NCBI GenBank assembly: GCA_027365175.1 | Contig: DAHXNY010000003.1 | Location: forward strand, 1-64,000 | DNA length: 64,000 nt | Reading direction: 5' to 3' | Source of the DNA: Microcaldota archaeon | GTDB lineage: Archaea > Micrarchaeota > Micrarchaeia > Micrarchaeales > CABMGC01 | Notes under the pieces: generated by a model | Database searches by the model: none | What the model was told of the DNA's origin: nothing | What the model saw: the letters and a program-made list of their open reading frames with translations, nothing else | Translations under genes and position numbers: made by a program | Shown here: positions 1 to 7,458 of the stretch, piece by piece | Position numbering within the stretch: the first letter of the stretch is position 1 | How the letters are laid out: each line of letters opens with the position of its first letter

Positions 1-81
1 ACTTGATTCACTGAAGATTAATAAGTTTTCGTTGCGGTGAGTTAAAGAAAGAAATATATATCTGCCAGCATATATGTGTAA

Positions 82-363
82 ATGGTGGATAGAATGGAGG
101 TAACTAGATCTTTTCGAAATAAAAGTACAGTACCTGCTGGTATCGCAAGCCTTTTAAGAAAAGAATACAGTTTTGGTAGGTTTATAGATGGCAGCAATAC
201 AGATGGAGTATCTGTAGATGATTGGCACAAAAGCCAGCCTGGCCGTATTGATAGTGACAGAGAGCGCATTACTATAAAAAACGAAAATGATGGTACTAGG
301 ACTCATGTATATGAAGATCACAGTTCTAGGACGTGGGACAGTAACCATAACGAAACTCAGTGA
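82..363 (+). CDS. Hypothetical protein, 93 aa
   Basis: Open frame starting at an ATG in an AT-rich leader. The product is charged and polar, with no membrane segment, no Cys motif and no family I recognise. Its last 77 nt overlap the next gene in another frame, which is more than normal for this compact chromosome, so either this frame or the proposed start of the next gene may be wrong. No clear Shine-Dalgarno sequence is visible. Confidence 0.3.
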   Translation: MVDRMEVTRSFRNKSTVPAGIASLLRKEYSFGRFIDGSNTDGVSVDDWHKSQPGRIDSDRERITIKNENDGTRTHVYEDHSSRTWDSNHNETQ

Positions 364-706
364 TTACACGGTTGTCAGATCCAAACGCAATAATAATCAC
401 AGTTATCTGAGCAATTGGTATCATGAGACCATAACTGAGAAAGAATACAATGATATACTAGGAAGGATAATGAAGCTCCCTGAGGATAAGATAGACGAGT
501 TATGGTTCCGTGTAGGGTATATCCACAGCAATAAAGGCGAGAATAAAGCGATAAAACCAAGCGATGTGAAGAGGATAAAGGAATCTGAGGACGCTGCACG
601 CTCTTTCTTTGTTCCGCTCTTTGAGGAAACGCATATATACAGGATAAAGACATTCCTTGATGAAGTTGAGATTGAATGCGGGATCCAGAAGGCGTCTTTT
701 AGGTAA
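287..706 (+). CDS. Hypothetical protein, 139 aa or shorter
   Basis: The reading frame is closed upstream by a stop at 275-277, so the gene starts at one of the ATGs at 287, 290, 305 or 311; the last would give about 131 aa. The product is soluble and charged, with alternating hydrophobic strands around residues 10-30 and a Lys/Glu-rich second half. I do not recognise the family. Its N-terminal part overlaps the end of the preceding frame. It lies in tandem upstream of the peroxiredoxin gene, which has its own TATA box. Confidence 0.5.
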   Translation: MMVLGLMYMKITVLGRGTVTITKLSDYTVVRSKRNNNHSYLSNWYHETITEKEYNDILGRIMKLPEDKIDELWFRVGYIHSNKGENKAIKPSDVKRIKESEDAARSFFVPLFEETHIYRIKTFLDEVEIECGIQKASFR

Positions 707-761
707 AAATGCATATGCGCAATCAATTTATATCCTATTGCAGATTTATTAGTGTGGTAAT

Positions 762-1217
762 ATGGTTGAAGCTAATTCAAAGGCTCCTGACTTTAAGCTG
801 ATGGGCTCTGACGGAAAAGAGCATGCCCTTGCGGATTTCAAGGGAAAGTATCTGGTGCTTTATTTTTATCCGAAGGATGATACGCCTGGATGCACAATAG
901 AGGCAAAGGGATTCAACAAGAAGCTTGCAGACATAAAGAAGAAAGGGGCGGTGATAGTTGGGGTGAGCAAGGATGACCTCAAGTCTCATGATAAGTTCTG
1001 CAATAAGTACAACCTGCAGTTCCTGCTTCTTTCAGACCCTGAGTCAAAGGCGATAAAGGCCTATGGGGCTTATGGCGACAGGGGGATCTTCGGAATGGGT
1101 ACCCTGAGGAACACCTACATAATAGACAAGGCCGGCAAGGTTGCAAAGGTCTTTGAGAAGGTGAACCCGAAAGGGCATGAAGAGGAGATACTTGAGGCAC
1201 TGTCCTCATTGGATTGA
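762..1217 (+). CDS. bcp: Peroxiredoxin, Bcp/PrxQ type
   Basis: Thiol peroxidase of 151 aa that reduces H2O2 and organic hydroperoxides in the cytoplasm. The family signature TPGCT gives peroxidatic Cys44 in a thioredoxin-like fold. The position five residues later, the resolving Cys of many PrxQ proteins, is Lys49. A second Cys lies at residue 80, 36 residues after the first, matching the spacing known for the subgroup that resolves from helix alpha-3, so an intramolecular disulfide is likely. A TATA-like sequence at about 724-733 would place the transcript start a few bases before the ATG. Confidence 0.93.
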   Translation: MVEANSKAPDFKLMGSDGKEHALADFKGKYLVLYFYPKDDTPGCTIEAKGFNKKLADIKKKGAVIVGVSKDDLKSHDKFCNKYNLQFLLLSDPESKAIKAYGAYGDRGIFGMGTLRNTYIIDKAGKVAKVFEKVNPKGHEEEILEALSSLD

Positions 1218-1234
1218 AAGGACAGTGTATTGTT

Positions 1235-3757
1235 ATGGGCGTTCAAAGCAGTTATAGGTTGGGAAGAGCAGTCGTGCCTGAGTTGTATAAGCTCAGGGTA
1301 GACGCAGACATGAAGAGGTTCACTTTCTCCGGGGAAGAGTCCATATCTGCAAAGGTGACTGAGAAGAGCGATAGAATAGTTATGAATTCCTACAAGCTGA
1401 AGATAAAGGAGGCTTATGTTTTAAGCAGGAATTCAAAGATAGGGGCAAAACCTATAACGGATGACAAAAAACAGAGGCTCACGCTCGTACTTGAAAAAAG
1501 CGTTATCGGAAAGGTTGACATATATATTAGGTTTGAAGGCAAGGCCGGAGAAAGGATGGCAGGATTATACAGAAGCGAGTACATAGAAGGTGGGAGGAAG
1601 GTAAACATTCTTACCACACAGTTTGAGTCGCTTTATGCCAGGCAGGCATTCCCGTGCTTTGACGAGCCTGAGCTGAAGGCGGCATTTGAGCTCACATTGA
1701 GCGCAGACAAGGAATACAGCCTTGTATCAAACATGCCTGCAAAAAGCACAGCTGTCTCAAAAAACAGGAGGGTCTCGGAATTCATGAGAACGCCGGTAAT
1801 GTCGACTTATCTTTTGTATATGGGAGTGCTGAAACACGCAATGCTGAGTAAAAAATACAGAGGTATTGAGGTAAGGGCCCTTGCAGCACAATCCAAAAGG
1901 GAATATCTAAAACTGCCACTCGAATATACGGTTAAGCTGCTGAAGTTTTACGAAGATTATTTTGGGATAAGATACCCGCTGCCAAAGCTGGATGTTATAG
2001 CGATACCTGATTTTGCAGCATCTGCTATGGAGAATTGGGGAGCCATAACGTTCAGGGAAAGCACTCTTCTTGTCAAGGACAATAGCACAGTGCAGGACAA
2101 GCAGTATGCGGCAATGGTGATAGCGCATGAGCTTGCGCACCAGTGGTTTGGAGACCTTGTGACCATGCAGTGGTGGAATGACATATGGTTGAATGAGAGC
2201 TTTGCAGAGTTCATGGCATATAAGGCAACCGCCGAAGTGTTCCCCGAATTCCATATGGACATAGCTTTCCTGCTGAAGACAATAGATATAGGGTTTTCTG
2301 CGGATGAGGTAAAGAGCACACATCCGATAGAGGCGGAGGTAAAGGATCCTATGGATATGGACAGGGCATTTGACGATGTGAGCTACAGGAAGGGGGGAAG
2401 CGTGCTCAGCATGATTGAAGATTATGTTGGTAAGGCGACCTTTAGGAAGGGGCTTCATGCGTACCTGAAGAGGCACATGTATTCCAATACAGTAAGGGAT
2501 GACCTGTGGAATGCGATAGAATCTGTTGCAGGGAGCAAATTGCAGGTGAAGAAGGTTGCAAATGCGTGGATAACGCAGAAGGGGTATCCTTACATAAGAG
2601 TTGAAGATGATTTTAGAATCAGTCAGGCCAGGTTTATATTTGGCAGGCTGCGGAATAGCGATAAGACAGTGTGGCCGATACCGATAACTTATGCTTCTGG
2701 TTCTGGAAAGAATTACAGGATGCTTTTTGATAAAAGAAGCGGAAGGGTAAAGAATGTGGGCGGCTGGATGAAACTGAATTACGGGCAGAAGGGATTCTAC
2801 AGGACATTCTATGATAAAAAAGACCTGATGAAGCTGGGCCATTTGGTCAAAGATGGAAGGCTTGGCTGGAATGACGGATGGGGAATAGTCAACGACCTGT
2901 TCATACTTGCAAGAGCAGGGAACATAAAAATTGCAGAATATCTGGAATTTGTAGAGCTTTTCAGGAAGAGATGCGAATACCCAATGGCAAGCACCATAAT
3001 GGCACACCTTAGATGGATGTATGACACGCTGCCGGAAAATCATCCTTTGAGGAGCAGGATAAACTTAGTGTGCATAGATTATGCCCAGTATCATCTGAAG
3101 AAGCTGGGCTGGACTCCTAAGAATGGGGAGAGCAGCATAGACACCCAGATGCGGGCCGTATCGATCGGCATGGCAGGAGTCTCAGGAGACAAGGATACTG
3201 CAGCAAAGGCAGGGAAGCTATTCGATAATTTCAAGGATAGAGGAATTGAGATAGATCCTAGTATTAGGAGCACAGTTCTCTGGATAGTTGCAAGGAACGG
3301 CAATGCAAAGCTCTATGAATGGTTCAAGAGCAAATATGTCAAGGAAACGGACCCTGCAAGGAAATACAAAGAATACATGTACGATCTTGGAGACTTTAGA
3401 AATGAGAGCATACTTAAAAATGCCCTGGACTTCAGTATGAGCAGCTATGTGCGTGACCAAGATAAATGGGTCATACCAAAATTTGTTTCCAGCAATCCGG
3501 TTGGCAGATCATTGATATTTGACTGGACCAAGAAAAACTGGCATGTAATACTGGAAAAATTTGAGATAGGTAACGGACACATGGCTTCCAGATACATAGA
3601 AAACCTTTCCTTCATATCCGATTCCGTGACTAAGGACAAAATACAAAAATTCTTTACAAAGAAGGAAAACTTCCGAAAGGATATCAAGCCAACACTTGAT
3701 AAAACCATGGAAAAAATAGACATGAACATCAGGTTCCTCAATGCAAACAGGAAGTAG
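1235..3757 (+). CDS. M1 family zinc aminopeptidase (tricorn factor F2/F3 type)
   Basis: Cytosolic aminopeptidase of 840 aa that trims peptides left by the proteasome or tricorn-like proteases. The exopeptidase motif appears as AMEN at residues 264-267, the zinc motif HELAH at 298-302, and the distal zinc ligand as the Glu in WLNES at about 321. A long helical C-terminal domain follows, as in tricorn-interacting factors F2/F3. I chose the ATG at 1235 because the first alternative start in the frame (TTG at 1214) sits on the stop of the peroxiredoxin gene, while AAAGGAC lies a normal distance before 1235. It probably shares a transcript with bcp. Confidence 0.93.
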   Translation: MGVQSSYRLGRAVVPELYKLRVDADMKRFTFSGEESISAKVTEKSDRIVMNSYKLKIKEAYVLSRNSKIGAKPITDDKKQRLTLVLEKSVIGKVDIYIRFEGKAGERMAGLYRSEYIEGGRKVNILTTQFESLYARQAFPCFDEPELKAAFELTLSADKEYSLVSNMPAKSTAVSKNRRVSEFMRTPVMSTYLLYMGVLKHAMLSKKYRGIEVRALAAQSKREYLKLPLEYTVKLLKFYEDYFGIRYPLPKLDVIAIPDFAASAMENWGAITFRESTLLVKDNSTVQDKQYAAMVIAHELAHQWFGDLVTMQWWNDIWLNESFAEFMAYKATAEVFPEFHMDIAFLLKTIDIGFSADEVKSTHPIEAEVKDPMDMDRAFDDVSYRKGGSVLSMIEDYVGKATFRKGLHAYLKRHMYSNTVRDDLWNAIESVAGSKLQVKKVANAWITQKGYPYIRVEDDFRISQARFIFGRLRNSDKTVWPIPITYASGSGKNYRMLFDKRSGRVKNVGGWMKLNYGQKGFYRTFYDKKDLMKLGHLVKDGRLGWNDGWGIVNDLFILARAGNIKIAEYLEFVELFRKRCEYPMASTIMAHLRWMYDTLPENHPLRSRINLVCIDYAQYHLKKLGWTPKNGESSIDTQMRAVSIGMAGVSGDKDTAAKAGKLFDNFKDRGIEIDPSIRSTVLWIVARNGNAKLYEWFKSKYVKETDPARKYKEYMYDLGDFRNESILKNALDFSMSSYVRDQDKWVIPKFVSSNPVGRSLIFDWTKKNWHVILEKFEIGNGHMASRYIENLSFISDSVTKDKIQKFFTKKENFRKDIKPTLDKTMEKIDMNIRFLNANRK

Positions 3758-3805
3758 CACAGCCATAAGCAGATGTTTATCTGGCATCGTAGAAATATAG
3801 GGTGT

Positions 3806-4345
3806 CTATATTTTTTGGGCTATGATCTCGGCGATGAAGTGCCTGTGAGGTCCAAGATTGTCATGCTGTTCCAAATCAGAAAGGTACTCGTTATAAACCA
3901 GGATTTCCCAGTCTTTATAGTAATTTCTCAATTCGTTTTTCTCGAATAGGTAATCAAAATTCCTATCCGGATTTTCCTTTGTAAACACACTTATAACATT
4001 CAGTCCGCTTGTTTTGGTATGCTCTTTCATATTGTCTATTACCTTTTTGGGATTTTTGATGAAATGCAGAACCGAGGTTGAGACTATGACATCGTAGCTC
4101 CAGGTTATGTCGTAATCCTCTATATTCGCCTTCTCAATGTTTGCTGCAATTCCTAGATCCAGGGCTTTTTGTTTGAAGGTGTTTATTTGATTGTCATTAT
4201 TGTCCACACAGGTAACCTTGAAACCCGAGGCTGCAAGAAAAAGTGCGTTTCTGCCCCAGCCTGCTCCAAGATCCAGAACAGTACCGGCATTTTTGTAGAG
4301 CAGGATATTTCCAACGATCTTATTCGGTATTGGGGCGCCGGTCAT
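3806..4345 (-). CDS. Class I SAM-dependent methyltransferase (TehB-like)
   Basis: Small methyltransferase of 179 aa. SAM-binding motif I reads VLDLGAGWGRNALFLA near residues 23-38, the acidic end of strand 2 is VDNN, and motif IV is near DVIVSTSVLHFI. Architecture and length match TehB/tellurite-resistance-like methyltransferases, but the substrate cannot be read from sequence. Its ATG overlaps the stop of the upstream GRDP-like gene (ATGA), so the two are translated together. That coupling makes the Cys-rich partner or its product a candidate substrate, which is an inference only. Confidence 0.85.
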   Translation of the reverse strand: MTGAPIPNKIVGNILLYKNAGTVLDLGAGWGRNALFLAASGFKVTCVDNNDNQINTFKQKALDLGIAANIEKANIEDYDITWSYDVIVSTSVLHFIKNPKKVIDNMKEHTKTSGLNVISVFTKENPDRNFDYLFEKNELRNYYKDWEILVYNEYLSDLEQHDNLGPHRHFIAEIIAQKI

Positions 4346-4917
4346 CTTCTCATCGACATTTCAATATCGGGTTTGTAGTTAGATGGAGTAGTACAGTTTG
4401 ACGGTATTGAACAGTTTGCAGGTGTTGAACAATTTGAAGGTGTTGAACAGTCTGCTTGCGCTGCTTCCCAGATGGTTTTATTGGGCTCTCCGAACATCCT
4501 TCGGTACCTGAGCATTGTATCTGCACCGATCGCATCAGTTTCGTGCTTAGTCTCTTTTGTAGATGGAGCGTGATCTAAAAATCTCCCAACTACTTCATCG
4601 CAGAACTTCCGATATTCTACGGTGTCCAGCATAAATAGATGCCAGTACATGTCCACAGGTCTGGATGGTGCTACGGGTTTCGAAGGATCTATCAAGATTA
4701 AAGTCACTAGTTTCTTGAATTCTGTTTCTAGTTCTTTTGAAATGCCGTTTGCATTTTCCCCTAGAGTTGATCTTATATACAATACTTGTTCAGGCATATC
4801 CAGAACCGTATTATATTCTTGACCAAATTTAGCTGTTATTTTGGATAGATTATAACTGTTTAGTCTTTCTACCCTGCCAATACTCTCTTTATTTCCCATT
4901 AACTGTTTCGTTTCCAC
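4342..4917 (-). CDS. GRDP-like (glycine-rich-domain-protein-like) protein with Cys-hexad tail
   Basis: Protein of 191 aa. Around residues 80-115 it carries the block PSKPVAPSRPVDMYWH, then a conserved Tyr, Cys and Gly-rich turn, resembling the GRDP-like domain of plant glycine-rich domain proteins and their prokaryotic relatives, whose biochemical role is not known. The C-terminal end holds four perfect-length hexads of the form C(S/T)(T/I)P(S/A)N followed by a short basic tail. The last ATG overlaps the methyltransferase start, so this is the first gene of a two-gene unit. The tail could bind metal or be a modification target. Confidence 0.6.
   Translation of the reverse strand: METKQLMGNKESIGRVERLNSYNLSKITAKFGQEYNTVLDMPEQVLYIRSTLGENANGISKELETEFKKLVTLILIDPSKPVAPSRPVDMYWHLFMLDTVEYRKFCDEVVGRFLDHAPSTKETKHETDAIGADTMLRYRRMFGEPNKTIWEAAQADCSTPSNCSTPANCSIPSNCTTPSNYKPDIEMSMRR
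4378..4449 (-). repeat. Four 18-bp tandem repeats coding Cys-Ser/Thr-x-Pro-x-Asn hexads
   Basis: Exactly 72 nt, four units of 18 nt in phase with the reading frame of the GRDP-like gene. Units differ at a few bases, some of them non-synonymous, yet Cys, Pro and Asn are kept in every unit, which suggests selection on the peptide and not a recent slip expansion. Confidence 0.85.
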
Positions 4918-5052
4918 TCTTCCACCAGTACTTTTTATCAGCCAGGATTAATATGAATTTCGGTCGTCAAGGATTAAGCAGTTATTATTGTGCCTTTTGT
5001 CTTTCTGTCATCATCTGTCGCCAAAACTTGATCGGGCACATTTTATTCGCTG

Positions 5053-5784
5053 TCATCCCCACATCTCTGCCCTTATCTCCCTGTCATTCATCCCCATTGC
5101 CACCAAGTCGTCCTTCAGCGCCTTTACGAATTCCGGAGGCCCGCAGATGTACGCGACGCGGTCCATAAAATCGGGAACTGCTTTCTTTATCATCTCGCCG
5201 TTGACCCTGCCGGTCTGCCCGGTCCAGCCATCGCCTTCGGCTGGCCTTGTCACAGTTACAAGGGCCTTTAGCTCCATGTCAGCGCTGAATTTATCCAGCT
5301 CCTGCTTCTCTATTATGTCATATGGGTACTTTACGCTGTATATCATTGAGCAGTCAAGCTTCTTGCCCATAGCTTCTGCTTGCCTTAGCATCGAGAAGAA
5401 CGGGGCGACACCTGTGCCTCCTGCGAGGAAGAGGAACTTCGTACCTGCATTTATGTCGAACTGGAACTGCCCGTATGGAGCCGATATGTAATATGTGTCG
5501 TTAACCTTTGCATTTGCAAGCTTTGATGTCAATTGTCCGTTTATCATGGCTATGAAGAACTCAAAGTAATCTGACGGAGGTGCGTTTGCTATCGAGAATG
5601 CCCTGCTTATCGACTTTCCGGTCTCAGGATCCTTATATGTAAGCATTGCGAACATGCCAGGTATGAAGTGGACGTTCGTCTTCTCCTTGGATTCGAACCT
5701 GAATGTCGTAACATCCCTTGTGGATTTCTCTATGCTCGTGAGGGCATAGGGCTTGTTTATCACGACTGGCTTTAGCACTACCAT
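5053..5784 (-). CDS. FAD-dependent ferredoxin/flavodoxin NAD(P)H reductase family protein
   Basis: Soluble flavin reductase of 243 aa in the ferredoxin-NADP reductase superfamily. The FAD-binding barrel carries SRAFSIANAP near residues 59-68, and the nucleotide-binding domain has GGTGVAPFFS and the C-terminal CGPPEFV block. It moves electrons between NAD(P)H and a one-electron carrier; no 2Fe-2S domain is fused, so the partner is separate and not identifiable here. It starts 22 nt after the winged-helix gene and is probably cotranscribed with it. Confidence 0.88.
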   Translation of the reverse strand: MVVLKPVVINKPYALTSIEKSTRDVTTFRFESKEKTNVHFIPGMFAMLTYKDPETGKSISRAFSIANAPPSDYFEFFIAMINGQLTSKLANAKVNDTYYISAPYGQFQFDINAGTKFLFLAGGTGVAPFFSMLRQAEAMGKKLDCSMIYSVKYPYDIIEKQELDKFSADMELKALVTVTRPAEGDGWTGQTGRVNGEMIKKAVPDFMDRVAYICGPPEFVKALKDDLVAMGMNDREIRAEMWG

Positions 5785-5806
5785 AATTTCACGCTAAAAA
5801 ATAAAA

Positions 5807-6139
5807 TCAGGACCTTGAGTTCGTTATGGACTCGATTACCTTCTCGAACTTCTCTATGGACTTTATCATCTCCTTGAGTTTTGGGTTTATATTGTATCCG
5901 AGGTCGTATCCTCTTTCGGTCCTTATGTGCGTAGGCTGCAGCACATTGAGATCCATAGACAGGCTCCTTAGTGTTATTATAAGCGTCTTTCTTGTAAACT
6001 TCTTCCCAAGAAGAACGTACAGCTCCCTTGTCGTCCTTGGAGATTTGACTAAAAGCAGTTTCAGCACGGCATAATTGGGCTTTGACATAAGCTTTCTTAT
6101 TGCCCATATGCTGTCGTTATCTCGCTCTCTCTTTGGCAT
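5807..6139 (-). CDS. Winged-helix transcriptional regulator
   Basis: Protein of 110 aa from the MPKRERDN start; an extra ATG three codons upstream is possible. The middle shows a winged-helix pattern: IRKLMSKPNYAVLKLLL, then SPRTTRELYVLLG and a recognition helix with RKTLIITLRSL, then a wing and a C-terminal helix likely used for dimerisation. It is basic and has no sensor domain. It probably regulates the flavin reductase directly downstream and perhaps the divergent gene at 6287. Confidence 0.7.
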   Translation of the reverse strand: MPKRERDNDSIWAIRKLMSKPNYAVLKLLLVKSPRTTRELYVLLGKKFTRKTLIITLRSLSMDLNVLQPTHIRTERGYDLGYNINPKLKEMIKSIEKFEKVIESITNSRS

Positions 6140-6286
6140 AAATATCACCTATCCTATGGGTAATCTCGGATAAATTATATAAATACATACGAACATCAAC
6201 GGTTCTATAATTAGATGCTTGATTTTCCAATTTCTTTTATTCAAGTATAGAAACATATATTAAGGTAAAAGTATGTTATATCGCAT

Positions 6287-7060
6287 ATGGAGGCTTTGAA
6301 AAGGATAATGAGGATGGAAGCGGTGCGGAGCGGGTTGTTGGAACGCTTGGATATCGGCATGGTTCGCTTAGATGCTGCTCTTTTCGCCGATAGAAGGGTG
6401 CATTCGGCTATGGAGATCACAGATGAAGTGGGTAAACTGCTTTTGATGGCTTTCCTTTCCGGTTCTAACATCGCTGTTGAGAGCGTTGCCGGCTTTGACC
6501 AGCTCGCCATCATAGGAAGCGTTGCAGGGTGCGCGCCTAGATTCTCAAAGATCGCCATAGTATGCAAGGGGACCGGCAGGCGCGATAGAAGCATGTTTAT
6601 CAGGAGGTGCGTTGAGGGCAAGCATGATGTTGCCTTTGTTGATGAGGGCATTGCAAAGGCATACGGTGCAGATATTCTTGTCTGCCCACGCCCTGATGTC
6701 AACTACAGAAGGATAATGAACTTCTGCAGAAATAGGAGCAGCTACATAGCTGCGCTTGACATGGGGCTCGACCGGCTTCTTAGGAGAGGCAGCGTAGAGG
6801 GCATAAACTCGATAGACCTGCTGCTTACCCCGATTGGCTCCGGATTTGTAATGCAGGAGCTGAGATGGCTCAGCAGGAATGAAACAGAGCAGGGCAAAGA
6901 GATACATGGAGAGGACCTGCTTGGGAAGAAGAGAATAGGTACGAATAGTGGCCTTGAGTGCAGGCCAGAGGATACAAAATACGCATACAGATATTCAAAG
7001 ATTATCGGAGAAGGGACGGATACCGCATGGAGCATGGTACTTCAGAGCGAAGCCCGATAG
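6287..7060 (+). CDS. Uncharacterised protein, possibly phosphoribosyltransferase-like
   Basis: Protein of 257 aa with no family I can name firmly. Residues about 45-130 alternate hydrophobic strands and helices in an order like a PRTase fold: a strand ending SVAG, then KIAIVCKG, then VEGKHDVAFVDEG where PyrE-like enzymes have the EGK-VVVVDD pyrophosphate segment. The canonical acidic pair is degraded to VDE, so catalysis is doubtful. The C-terminal third is polar and looks disordered. It lies between two regulators, upstream of the suf operon, and ends just before the suf TATA box. Low certainty on function. Confidence 0.6.
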   Translation: MEALKRIMRMEAVRSGLLERLDIGMVRLDAALFADRRVHSAMEITDEVGKLLLMAFLSGSNIAVESVAGFDQLAIIGSVAGCAPRFSKIAIVCKGTGRRDRSMFIRRCVEGKHDVAFVDEGIAKAYGADILVCPRPDVNYRRIMNFCRNRSSYIAALDMGLDRLLRRGSVEGINSIDLLLTPIGSGFVMQELRWLSRNETEQGKEIHGEDLLGKKRIGTNSGLECRPEDTKYAYRYSKIIGEGTDTAWSMVLQSEAR

Positions 7061-7062
7061 GG

Positions 7063-7105
7063 CATATATAAAAACCCTTGTCTTCCATAAATATAACTGA
7101 GTTAT
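7063..7105 (+). promoter_or_regulatory. suf operon promoter with palindromic operator
   Basis: TATA-like CATATATAAAAA at 7063-7074 predicts a transcript start near 7094. A perfect 13-bp palindrome, ATAACT-G-AGTTAT, occupies 7093-7105, on the predicted start and directly against the ATG of the HTH gene. The position is that of an autoregulatory operator for the HTH protein. Confidence 0.6.
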
Positions 7106-7456
7106 ATGGAAGGGATTCATGTTGATTATGAGAAGGCAGACAAAGAGATAATACCTGCTGCAAGGCTCTTCATAGCCACGGTGCTTAAGAAAAGGTATAA
7201 CATGACGGAGCAGGACATAGCTGACAGGCTGGGAGTCGCACAGGCGGCTGTGAGCAAGTATCTGAACGGCAAGAGCTCGAGAAGGATATCTGAGATAAAG
7301 GAGACGATAATGAAGGATGAGAGGTTCAACTATTACATAGAGATGATACATGAGAAGAAGGAGCACTATGTTGAGCTGTGCATCTGCACAATATGCAGGG
7401 CGCTCACTAACACGGAGTGCAGGTACTCATATGCGGACAATGTTGCGAAGGGCTGA
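7106..7456 (+). CDS. HTH transcriptional regulator with C-terminal Cys cluster, probable suf regulator
   Basis: Protein of 116 aa. Residues about 33-60 form a Cro/C1-type helix-turn-helix (TEQDIADRLGVAQAAVSKYL). The C-terminus has Cys92, Cys94, Cys97 and Cys105 (C-x-C-x2-C-x7-C), able to bind an Fe-S cluster or zinc. Related archaeal HTH proteins of the COG2522 type also carry C-terminal Cys motifs. It is the first gene of the suf operon, two bases before sufB, so an Fe-S-sensing repressor of Fe-S assembly is the simplest reading; the ligand is inferred, not shown. Confidence 0.8.
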   Translation: MEGIHVDYEKADKEIIPAARLFIATVLKKRYNMTEQDIADRLGVAQAAVSKYLNGKSSRRISEIKETIMKDERFNYYIEMIHEKKEHYVELCICTICRALTNTECRYSYADNVAKG

Positions 7457-7458
7457 AT

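Noticed and set aside
1907-3043. Long minus-strand frame of 378 codons inside the aminopeptidase gene
   Set aside because: Antisense to a gene with all M1 motifs; the composition is Cys/His/Arg/Pro-rich as expected of a shadow frame and no domain is seen.
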